Assembly: GCF_014839835.1 (NCBI RefSeq)
Contig: NC_071627.1
Location: 15,866,001 to 15,930,000 of the forward strand
DNA: 64,000 nt
Source of the DNA: Dryobates pubescens
Taxonomy: Eukaryota; Chordata; Aves; Piciformes; Picidae
Direction: 5' to 3'
Positions 36,201-46,265 of the stretch are shown here, piece after piece; position 1 is the stretch's first letter, and each line of letters starts with the position of its first letter. The position numbers and the translations under genes are program-made. Below the pieces are notes generated by a model, which saw nothing but the letters and a program-made list of their open reading frames with translations, had not been told where the DNA came from and made no database searches.

Positions 36201-37989
36201 TGTTTGTTACAGCTGGAGAGGTTTGTGTTTGTTTTGTTGGTTTTTTTTAATTAAGACAAATAATAAAATTCACTGAGGCTCCTTGCACCCAAATGCTTTT
36301 GTAATTCCTCCTGAAGAGCTCTCTCCTGGGGAGTTTATAAAACAAACGAACAAACTAAACCAAAAAAAAAAAAACAAACCAAGAAGAGTATGCAGCTGGT
36401 AACCCAGCTTACCCATGGAGATGGCTTCCCCACAGACAGCACCGTGTTGCTCCTATACCAGCTCCAGAGATGAGGGAAATGGCTACTGTCCTACACTACC
36501 CCCTTCTGTTTGGCAGCCCTGAATTTATGTGACTTGGGTGATAAGGCAAGTTTGTGGTATGTGTAACTCCAAAGGATGCTTCCTGCTAATTCCTGAGGAG
36601 GCTGGGACCTGTCCTGAGGTCCAGAGCAAGCCAGGTGTTTTCTGCCAATGCACTGGGAAACCTGTGGGTTTCTGTAGGGTGTTTTGCCTGGCCTGTATGT
36701 TGAGCCCAGAGATTTAAAATGTGAGGCAGTGAGCGAGCATAGCAAATGCATTTTATCCCCTCAGCCTCGGTGGATTCGGATGCATTTCAAAAACAGCAGG
36801 TGTACTCGCAGGCAGGGTCATCAAGGGCCACATCTCTGTGCCCACTGGGCTGCTGGCCCGGAAAAACTAAGGGCGGAGGGAGAAAGGAGATTGAGGGAAG
36901 GAACTCAAGTGGCCAGAGTTCATCAGTGGTGAACTGAGGCTTTGTTGAGTAAGAGGCTTCCTAATCGCTGCAGGAATACTTCATCCCAGCCAGGAAGGCC
37001 AGTGGCAGTTTGCAGTTGCCTGGAGCTGCACAGAACAGGCATGGGACAGCAGAGCCCTGCACCCCTCCCACACACAGCCATGTCAACACACGCTGCAGGA
37101 TCTACCCACCCTTGTCCTGGCCAGCCCCAAATCCCTTTCTCTGCTCTTCTCCCTCTGCCTAGCCTGCCAGGCTCTTTTCACAACACAAAGGAGAAAATGA
37201 AAAACGCTTTTCAGCACAATGCACCAGGCCCCATTGGGGTGGACAGGGAATACCTCAAGCTGCTGCCTGCCCTCACTCCACCATCTCCCTTTTCCCCACT
37301 GAAAGCCTTACTGCCCCTCTCGTGCCCCTTCCTTCAGGTCAGGATCTTGGAGCCATGGTTTGAGGAGAGCCCCTTACCAGCTGTTCCTCATGTGCCTCCT
37401 TCAGGGTGATGATGTCGTGGCCCTTGTGCTGTCCCACAATACAGCAGAGCAAGCAGATGTACAGCCTCTCGTTCCGGCAGTAGCACTCCAGCAGCTTGCC
37501 GTGCTCCTGGCATCTCCTCTCTGCCACACCGCCTGTGCCCACCTCCACCAGTACGTGGTCCTGCTGGGAAGCCGTGGCATTGTGTTTGCTCAAATGGGCC
37601 TGGCATAAAGATGCATCACACATCAGGCAGGTTTTCACCGCTGGCTCAGACTTGTCCAGGCAGAAGTCACAGAGAACCATCGCCTTCTTCCTCTCTTCAG
37701 AGCCATCCTCCTGTTGTCCTTTGGAATTGGCGGCCAGAAATGTCTCCACGATGCTGCGCAGCTGAAAATTATTCTGCACCTCCACATTGGGCCCCAGCTG
37801 CATCTTGCACATAGGGCAGGAGGCAGGGGATCGCTGTTGGCTATCGAGTACCTTCCGGATGCACTGCTTGCAGAAGTTGTGACCACAGCTCAGCATGACT
37901 GGGTCCTTATACAGACACAGGCAGACAGGACAGCTGAGCTCATTCTCCAGGCTGGTAGCCCCTCCAGATTTTTCCCCAGCTTTTGCCAT
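33132..37989 (-). CDS. TRIM-family RING E3 ubiquitin ligase, five exons, no SPRY
   Basis: Coding segments are 37989-37378 (612 bp), 35509-35414 (96), 34817-34584 (234), 34449-34427 (23) and 33279-33132 (148 with stop). They join in frame with GT-AG sites to 370 residues. The 96/234/23-bp exon series is the known signature of the TRIM25-like and finTRIM class. RING C3HC4: C20, C23, C35, H37, C40, C43, C58, C61. B-box 1 lies at about 107-150. B-box 2 ligands are C160, H163, C171, C179, C182, H188, H191. A coiled coil follows (ATWLQERENALAAALEG to about residue 314). Such proteins ubiquitinate targets, often in antiviral signalling, through dimeric coiled coils. The last exon (RIYSQDFSVNMVGMEVLEMD) ends without PRY-SPRY. 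A donor-like GTGAGT overlaps its end, so a longer isoform is possible. I cannot assign an orthologue. Confidence 0.85.
34427..34449 (-). CDS. TRIM exon 4, 23 bp micro-exon
   Basis: Acceptor CTGTTTGTAG, donor GTATGT. It encodes EFKLIKD plus two bases of an Arg codon. A 23-bp exon after the 234-bp exon is conserved in this TRIM class and supports the model. Confidence 0.9.
34584..34817 (-). CDS. TRIM exon 3, 234 bp, coiled coil
   Basis: Acceptor CTGTTCCTTTAG, donor GTAAGC. It encodes a heptad-rich helix (ISQTESLFEQLKTDIIKEK ... KMKEQPDVFRFFK). The 234-bp length is the canonical TRIM coiled-coil exon. Confidence 0.92.
35414..35509 (-). CDS. TRIM exon 2, 96 bp
   Basis: Acceptor CCTTCTGCTAG, donor GTTGGT. 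It encodes AELSNIATWLQERENALAAA and continues to ERQLK, the start of the coiled coil. A 96-bp exon at this point is diagnostic of the TRIM family. Confidence 0.92.
35510..37377 (-). other. TRIM intron 1
   Basis: 1.87-kb intron holding an A-rich tract at about 36362-36374 and no recognised repeat family or RNA gene. Confidence 0.8.
37378..37989 (-). CDS. TRIM exon 1: RING, B-box 1, B-box 2
   Basis: The first ATG of the frame is at 37989-37987 (MAKAGEK). The frame is open further upstream, but no earlier ATG exists before the ISRE-like motif. The exon encodes 204 residues and ends at CTG before donor GTAAGG. Confidence 0.92.
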
Positions 37990-38022
37990 GGCTGTAGACA
38001 CGGCAGGCTAGCCCGTCTGCGA

Positions 38023-38039
38023 GAAACGAAACTGAAAGG
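38023..38039 (+). promoter_or_regulatory. ISRE/IRF-binding motif upstream of the TRIM gene
   Basis: The plus strand reads GAAACGAAACTGAAAGG. Within it GAAACTGAAAGG fits the IRF/ISRE consensus GAAANNGAAA, and a third GAAA precedes it. It lies 34-50 bp upstream of the TRIM start codon. ISRE elements work in either orientation and drive many TRIM genes in response to interferon; the regulation here is inferred. Confidence 0.6.
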
Positions 38040-38689
38040 ACGTCCTTGGCGTTGGGCCCTGGTAGGAGGTCCAGCCGAGAAGACCAGCCCCCAAGCAAAG
38101 TGCACACTAAAGAAGGCAAGGAAGAACCGGCAGGAAGCTGCTTCGGGGGCTTTTTGAAGGCAAGACGGCGACTGGTGCGCTCTGAGGGGCTCGCAGCTGA
38201 CGGGAGGGCTGCCGAGGCGGCATGGGCGGAGCGCGGAGCCGATTCTCAAGTCACCTGAAGCACAATGTAATGCACCTGGAGAACACCGCGGGAACAACTT
38301 ACCTGGCTTGTACCGCGGTGTAAGCCTGTAAAAGACATTTTGAAAATAGAATTTATATAGGCACACGCCTGCAGTCCCACCAGTTTGGTTTCTCAGGATG
38401 GGAAGAAAATGTTTGTAAGACCTTGGTTTATATCTCAAGGGGAAAGCCCTGAGGGAATGTGAAGCAAAACTAGGATTGCAAATCATTCACCTGGAGGAAG
38501 ACAGACCCCAACAGCTCCAAGTGCCCAATATCTCAAGATGGAGATTTAGCCCTGCCCTGCATCTGCAGATCTGAAGCTCAGGCAATTACTCATCCCTGTG
38601 CTGCAGGCAGCCGTGTCCCTCACCCTTGTGGCTTTGCTAGTGTCATCCATGCCCAGGCCACTGTCCCAGCAGCCTTTTACATGCACTTG

Positions 38690-39277
38690 GCCAAAAGCCT
38701 CCTCCAAAGAGGTGATACAATGGTTCTTGCAGGAACCAACGATACAGCACAGCATGCAGATGCAGAACAAATCTGTCTTGTGGTAGCATTCCAGCAGTTT
38801 GCCATGCTGGGGGCATTTCCTCTCATTCAAAAAGCATCACAGGGCTCCATCAGGACATGGTTCTTTGCACTATGCTTGCTCAGGTGGGCTTGGCACAGGA
38901 AGGCCTCACAGGTCAGGTGTGTTTTCTTGGCTGTCTGGGGCTCCTGAAGACAGAAATCACACAGAATCACCTTGTCTGGCTGGCCTGAGCTTTCCCCCTT
39001 ACCTTTGCATTGCACTCCGTGGTTTTCCTTCTGATGAGCTGCAGTGTTCAACAGCTTCTGCACTATGCTGCAGAGTGGGACCTTGGGCTGCAGCCCACAT
39101 TGGGGCTGCTTGGGCACAGCACACCGGGCATCTGAAAGGGCCCTGACAGCTTTGCTGGCAGCCCCACACCTCTTGGACACACTTCTTGCAGAAGCTATAA
39201 CCACAGCTCAGGGACACAGGATTGTTGTAAATGCTCAGGCACATGGGATAGGTCAGATCCTGCTCCAGTCTGGCCAT
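38690..39277 (-). pseudogene. Broken tandem copy of the TRIM first exon
   Basis: The sequence parallels exon 1 of the adjacent TRIM gene from its ATG (MARLEQDLTYPMCLSIYNNP) through B-box 1 (ILCDFCLQEPQTAKKTHLTC, CQAHLSKHS) to B-box 2 (ERKCPQHGKLLECYHKTDLF, EEAFGQ). The frame changes twice: just after the RING (about 39120) and between the B-boxes (about 38830). RING ligands are lost: the first Cys reads YPMC and the CGH motif reads CGY. No 96/234-bp exons follow before the intact gene starts at 37989, so only the first exon appears to have been copied or kept. Confidence 0.85.
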
Positions 39278-42200
39278 AGCACCTGGCTCAGCCACGGTGA
39301 CCGAGCTGAGGCACAGGACTGAGGGCCCAGATGTGGGGAGAAGCAGGACCTCCTGCCTCTCAGCTACCATGCTGGCTGAAGCCTTGGCCACTGCAGGATG
39401 AGTGGCTTGCAGGCAGCTCCGGTGCCAAGAGCTTGGCTGCTGCAAATGGAGCACCCCAGTTTAAATGGGGTGGGGGGAAGGCTGGGTCCAGGAAACAGAG
39501 CCACTGGTTTCCTTCTGCACCCTGTGTACATTTTCATTATCCCAATCTTCCTGCAGATATTTCTTGGGATAACATCTGGCGATCCTCCATCCTTAAAGCC
39601 TGCCCATGTGTTCCTTGGTCCTTTTCCCAGCTCCAGCACTGCCTTCAATATTTGAGTGCAGAGAAGACAGCAGGAAGACTAACACAAGTTTCCCATGCTG
39701 CCCTTCCACCGGGTGGCTACCGTGCCCCAGCCCTCCTCCAGAAGCACTAGAAGGGCTCTGCTCAGGGCTGCTCCCTCCTTTACTTCTCGGAGCTGCCAAG
39801 TCTTAGACTTCAGGAGAGAATAAAAGGTTCCTTGATTTCCAGAGCACGGGAGAGAGGAGGGTGGAGGTAATTTGTTTTTGCTGCTTTAAAAGCTACTCCT
39901 TTCTCTGTCCTGCTATCCTGAGAAGCTGTTGACACAAAGCACGCTGTCAGTTAAGTGTTCCAGCCAAAAATGACCCTCATGAACCCTCTGTGGAAGAGAT
40001 CTTGCTGCCTGGGGTGTTTGCAAAAGCTGGTGTTATTGGACTGCTCTGGTTGCTCCGGGGTTCCCAAGGACTTGTTAAATATATATTACTTGAATGAAGC
40101 CAGACTTCCAAGGCAAGGATTGTGTACTTGGTTAAATTGCCCAGAGAAGCAGTAGTTATTTTTGCTAGTTTACAAGAATTTGTTGTACAAATCTGAGACT
40201 TTAAATATAATATACAAATTGGCCTCTTAATCCTCTCTGACATGATGCACACGCTGGGAGTTGGTACGAGTCTCTCCTTATCAGAGCACAAGCTTGTTTT
40301 CAGCTTGCTGCCTGCTACCTGCTCCCTAATGCTTTCATATGACCTTGGCCCACTGAATGGTGATGCTTCAGATGTTGGTTGTACTTCCCAAATGATGCTT
40401 CTTGTTCCCATCCCTAACCACCATGTCTTTTATTGTTATTTTTCTCTCTCCCATGGGGTTTGTGGCTTCTCACTTCACTACTGCTAATTCCTTTTCCACA
40501 GTTGTCTTGAATGTGACTAACACTGCATGCAGGGCTTACCTGGCTTTGCTTTTCCCTCAAAGCACATGAAACTGCTGCTTTCCATTGCCCTCCTCCACCT
40601 CTCCTAGCACAGCAGACTTGGATTTGCCCTTAGTGAAGGTAGCACCAGCTGACTGCTGTCCTGCTGCGTGCATCGCAACCCCCAAATCTGGTGCTGCACA
40701 GGAGGAACCCTGTGAGGGCTGCAGAAGGGCTTGCTCCCCATGGCAGCCTGCAGCTCACTGTTGAGTTACTGTGCCCAGCTTGCAGATACAGGCTGAGACA
40801 AGCTGCTGCTTCATCACCGCATGCTGCTGTAGCCAGCTGCACCCTTCTGTCTGTGCATGCTGCCTGAAAATTGCCTAGACTAAAATCTTCTTTCTCTACC
40901 CTTCATTAGGGTTCTTAATCCTTTCATTGACTAATAATTATTTTCCTTAATTTCCTTCAGGCATTTGGATAGCCAGTAGATGCTGGAAGCTGCAGGTAAC
41001 AGCCACTTTAAATATCTGCTGGTATCTCCTGGGCCACTTGCATGGCAAATGGGCACAGAGCCACAGCCAAACAGGTTAACTCTTCTCTTTGGTCTCTCAG
41101 CTACATTGAAGTGGGGTCACTCACACTGGCAGCACTGAAGGGAGGGTAAATTCAGTGGCTGGAACAGAGCTTATAGCAGAGGCTATAAGAGAGCAATAGT
41201 TAGTTGTCAGATGTGTTTATTTTTCTGTGTATTTTTTAATCAGTGTTGGTTGGCTTTGACTGACTGCAAAAATTCCAGTAGAACAAACCTGGACTTCAGT
41301 TTCCTGGAAGTAAACTTGAAGGTGAGCTGAACCCCAGGAGTGAGGATGCTTGGAGCACCATCCCTGCCTTCACTGTCTGAGTGTGCCAAGGAGAACCCCA
41401 CATCCCAAGGGGATTGCATGAGTTGCCTTTTCTACCTGGACTGCCAAGTTGCTGCCTGGAGCTGACTCTCAGTAGCTGGCAGTGATGAATGGAGATGGGG
41501 GTGGTGATGGAAGACAGGGCTTTCACCCAAGAGTTTGCCCACTTAGCAGCAGTGAGCCAAATCCTTTCCCTGCCTCTCTCCAGGCAGACACTGCTATTTG
41601 GCAGACCTGCTGCAATGAAGACTTTGAATGATCCAAAACCAGTGCAAGCAGATACAGGTGGTAGACAGCATGTGACAGGCTGCAGGGCAATCTAACCCCT
41701 TTCTGTGCCACTCTTTAGCAGGCAGCATGGGCAGTCAGCCTTTAGTGGTTTGGGGACTACAGAGAGCCTGGAGCATCACGTGCTTGTGTGCACTGATGCA
41801 GTGTGGACAGTTTTCCTCTAAAATCCTTGGTATTATTAAGGTGATGAGGAGGTGTCTTCCCTCTGCTTGGCTGGCTGTTGGCAGGCAGGTAGAAGGCTTG
41901 TCCCATCAAACCTGAGCTGCCCTGCTCTCTCCAGCCATCTGCTGTTCCTTTGGTGCTGAGCATCTGCCCAGGCAGCCACTTGCTCATGGTGAGCAAAGCC
42001 CAGTTGTAGGATCAAGGAGATCCTTGTTGATTTCAAGCTGAAAGGGAAGCAGGGATGCTCAGAAAAGGAGAGAGGCAGAAACCCCAGCAATGATGCATGG
42101 AGCCATCTGCCTCCAGAGAGCCCCACACCGGCATCTCACCCATCATAGCTGCTGTTGGGGCAGATTTGCTCCAAGTATGGCCTCAAGAACCCCACTAGAC

Positions 42201-44153
42201 AGATCTTGCATGGCCCAAAAGCCAGAACCCATGGCAGGACTGGGTGTTGGATGCTGCTACCCAGGGCTCAGGTGAGAGGTGAGACTCCAAAGGGTAGCCC
42301 AGGACAGCTTGCCAGGCAGTGAAATAAATCCAAGCAACAGGCGTTTCATACTGGTCAGGAGCATGAACCTGGTGTGGCATTTCCAGGCCCTACCTTGCTG
42401 TGTCACTGCCTCCCCTGCCCAACCATAGGCCTTTCTGTGAGCCCTTGCCTGTGGGGCAGGAGGGTTCCACCAAGGTGATGGAGCCCAGGGCAGCTGTGGT
42501 CTTGGCCAGCCCAGTTCAGCTGTGTAGATGCAGGCACTGCCAACGCTGTGCCTGCTGCCTGCATTGTGCGTGCTGCCCACACATAGCATGTGCCAGCCAG
42601 CCAGGACATCAAACAAAGGCATCCTTAGTCACAGAAGCCCATTCCTGACTTCTTTTGCACTCCCACAAGGCAAGGGAGCCTAGGGTAGGAGATGTGCAGT
42701 CTCTGTTCCCTCCAGCAGGCAGACAGCAGCCATGTAAGCACAAGCAGTGCCCACCTGTGTCAAGGCTTTTTGTCATAGTTACACCCAAATGAAAACTGCA
42801 GCATTGTGGGGGTTTTCCAAATGGCTGCAGGTAATTGCTGGGACTAATGGAGCTGCTGAACCGATGTCACAAGTCACCAACAGCTCCTTCCGGTCTCTGG
42901 GGCTGCTTGCAGGATGATACTTGATATTAGTGCTTTATTTTCCAGGAAGCTGCCTGAGAACTCAGCATAGCCAGGCTGGGAGGACAAGCTTTAGCTGCAG
43001 GTCTGTCTTTCCCTCTAGACCCTTATTTTGTGTGCCCCTACTCCATCCTGGAGCCCTGCCAGCCAGGGACCCTGCTTCCATGTCTCTTGTCACACTTGTA
43101 CCCACCTCGGGCACCCAAACACAGCTGCCCCAGCTGCATCCCCACACTTGCTCCTCCTGTTTTAATCTGTCCTGGCACTGGAAGCGTCACTGCACCCTCA
43201 TGCATCTTAGCAAAATATTCCTGTGTGGTGGCCTTGAAGCCCTTTTTTTTTGGACAACAGCCCAGAAATGGGCCTTGCCTCAGCTCTCCACTTAGGGTGC
43301 AGCAACGGAAGGGAGGAGGGTGGGAGGCTGGTTTTGGCTCTGTGGCTGGGCTTCTGCCAGCTGTGCTGCACAGAAGATGGGTGGGTCTGGGGCAGCTGCC
43401 CAAATTGGCAGGAAAAAAATAGCTGGGACACCTCAGCACTTTGCAGACCTTCTCCTTTCAATCACTGAGATCCTCCCACTCAGCAGCACCGCTGTGCTGT
43501 GTCCCAAATAGCTTCCATGCAATGCCTCTGACCTGCTGAGCCCTTGCAGGGGTGACAGCTGGCACTGAGCCTTCATCTGCTAGGTGCTGCAGGGGAGCTG
43601 CCCCATGCTGCTGCCAACTCCATGGGCTTTTTTAGATCCAGACCCTTCCACGGGGTCTGATGACCAGGACACCCTGTGCTGGGAAACTATGCTTGGGCCA
43701 GCTTGGCGGTGTCTTGGGGAGAGTAGGCTGGCTCCAGGGAGACTGTTCTGGTCCCAAGCAGTACAGATATCCAGGTGCCGTCTTGAGCCATATGGTTGCT
43801 GCATCACCACCTGGAGTCTTTCCTGCACTTCTTTTGGCAATTCAGCCCTTTGCTCTTCTACTGACACTGAAGCAAATTCAAGGTGTGTGCCCCACTTCAT
43901 TTTGCACCCCCACTTGCTCTGGAGTGTTTCTTCTGCAGTGAGTCTTGTGGCATTGGCACAGCTCCCAGACTCTGGAGTATGGAGCCCAGACTTTTCCTAC
44001 TGTGGTGGGTTAATGCCCTTTCTGAAAACAAAGAGGGGAGGGCTTGTGAGTGCTTTGCCTTCCCTGCAGGGCGTTTTCCCCCTGGGAAACTGAGTCTGTT
44101 CCACTCCCCCCTCCCTGCCCAGCTAGGGTATTGCTGCCCAGAGAGAACACTCC
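39278..44153. other. Intergenic, no gene seen
   Basis: Moderately GC-rich DNA with many overlapping frames of 60-140 codons on both strands and no recognisable domain, splice pattern or repeat. It separates the TRIM region from PPARGC1B. Confidence 0.45.
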
Positions 44154-44226
44154 TGCCCACTGCAGGCTTGAACTCACGACCTATCCCATTATGGGTCTTA
44201 TGTGCTACCAACTAAGCCACATGGTG
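44154..44226 (-). pseudogene. Degenerate tRNA-Met(CAT)-like sequence
   Basis: On the minus strand TGGCTTAGTTGG fits the tRNA A box and GAGTTCAAGCC fits the B box, correctly spaced. The anticodon loop reads CCCATAA (CAT anticodon) and the segment AGGTCGTGAGTTC resembles vertebrate elongator tRNA-Met. D, anticodon, T and acceptor stems no longer pair well, so this is a pseudogene or a tRNA-derived retroposon, not a working tRNA. Confidence 0.5.
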
Positions 44227-44987
44227 TGTCGTCCCCCCTGCCCAGGGCTGGGCTTTTGGACGCAGGAAGTACCCCTCATATGAACACAGCAGAGGGCACC
44301 CAGCCCAAACTGCTACACCTACATGTGTGAAACAGGAAGAAATACACAGGGATGTGCCCCCATGGAAGCCACATCCCTGGCAGCGAGCAAGCCGGGGAGG
44401 GGGGGAGCTCTGCCACCCCATCCCTAGCCCCAGCTGTGCCCACACCGTCCCACTGCTGTCCAGGCAGATGCAGGAGAGCACCCTCCACACAGCAAAACCA
44501 CCTTTTCCCACAGCAGGCTCGTGCTGCTGAACTAAAGCATCAGCAGAACAGACTTGTTCTTTTTTCTCTTTGTTGGTTTTTTTTTTTTTCCTCTTTCCAC
44601 TTTATAGTATATATGTTATCATTTAGTTATAGGCAGATCACTATTTACAGTACATGAGCGTAGAGATTCTACAGTCTTTCTTTTTTTGTTGGGGTTTGTT
44701 TTTTGTTTGGTTGGGTTGTTTTTTTTTTTTTTTTGATGTAAACAAGTAACTCCCCGGCAGGGGGAGCCTGGAAAAAGAAGCCAGTTCTGAAGTTATTTAC
44801 ACAATTTAAAATAGAACTTTTATACCCACCGGATAGATACAGGGGTCATACACTGAGCGATTTGGTTAAATTATCTATGAAACTATAGAATCTGACAATG
44901 TAAAAATACAAGAGAACGTTCTCTCGGTTTAGAAGGTAGACAGTTAAATCACACTAGAAATAAACCTCTCTTTTAAAAATAATAACA

Positions 44988-45150
44988 ACAACAACAACAA
45001 GAAGAAGAAGAACGACGACGACGACAAGAAAAGGAAAGGCATAAGAACCCATGCCACCTTTTAAAGGTTAAAGTAGAGTACATAAATAAGGACACAACGG
45101 AACGGAACTTGGGGTGGAGGTGGTGGTGGTGGGGGGGGGGGAGGGGGAAG
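44988..45150. repeat. Low-complexity trinucleotide and G-rich tracts
   Basis: AAC repeats change to AAG repeats and then to ACG repeats within about 45 bp. A GGT-rich tract with long G runs follows at 45116-45147. These lie in the presumed PPARGC1B 3' UTR or just past it. Confidence 0.85.
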
Positions 45151-46259
45151 TTTTTAAGTGAAATATAAAAAAAACTGCTACCCATTAAAAAAAAAAAAAA
45201 AAAGAAAGAAACCCAAACCAAAAGAAAACAAATAAGAAAACCCAAACCAACAGAGTAAAAACTTGATTCTTAATCACAGAGGGATCAGTTCCGCTCCTCT
45301 TAACTTCCTCTGCGGGGTAGAGATGTGCGGAGTTAAGCGGCGCTTACTCAGCTCGAAGAAGCGAGGCAGAATTGGCCCCTGATAATTCTTAGCAGTGTCC
45401 TTTTACTTAAAAAAAAAATAAAAAATCAAACAGGGAAAAAAAAAAAAAGACAGAATGTAGCTTTTTTTTTTTTTTTTTTCCTTTCATAAATAACAAAGCA
45501 GATGTGCCCCTTTTTAGGTGAAATTCTTACACCTTTCTCGAGAAATGCATCAGTTTAGTCTTGCTCATTCTTGCATGCAAACACACGCTCCCTCCCCGAC
45601 TCAGTATTCACTGCAGCGTGGCTCTCGGCTCGGTGCCGTGGCCACGGCTGTGGCTGTGGGCACTGCACCGCTGCTGCCGCTGCCCCCGACCTCAGGGTGG
45701 GCGAGGGAAGAGGAATGAAACCCAAAGGCTGCGTTTGGCTCTATTGCTCCAGATTGTTGGGGATGGGACAACGATGCTTGGAACGGAAAGGGTGTCAGGG
45801 CTCAGCCACAAATGATTTATCTCAGTATTCAGCATACCTCCAAAAAGGAGAGGAAAAACAAAAGGAAGAAGCAAAACCAGAACAGAAATAAAGGAAAGAA
45901 AAGGGGGGCATAAAGGGAAAAAAAAAAAGTGCTGGTCTGCAATTGCACCACTCCATTGCATGGATCAGTGCTGAAATCAGACACTCAAGACCAACGTGGT
46001 GACCAAGCTGCCACATCGCTGCAGATGAGCAGCCCAACCAGCTGCGCTGAGTAGGAGTCAGGATAAACTTTTTCTTTGGGGCAGCTTTGAACATAAATCC
46101 CAGGATTGTCCTCTGCATTCAGCCCAGACACTCAGAGAAACATTTGTTCCTTCCTGCAGAGCCCCAGTGACCTGCTGGACTCCAGACAGAAACCCAGCAC
46201 CCCACCCTGAACAGTGAGCTTTTCTGGGGCTAATCTGTGCAAAAAAAGCCAAGGGGCAT

Positions 46260-46265
46260 TTTATT
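46260..46265 (-). terminator. PPARGC1B: Candidate PPARGC1B poly(A) signal
   Basis: Minus-strand AATAAA about 3.6 kb past the stop codon, followed within 25 bp by GGCTTTTTTTGC, a plausible U-rich downstream element. More distal sites cannot be excluded. Confidence 0.4.

Noticed and set aside
43998-44110. Possible LTR start at TGTGGTGGGTTAATG
   Set aside because: The opening resembles some avian LTR termini, but no matching end, poly(A) signal or duplicate was seen.
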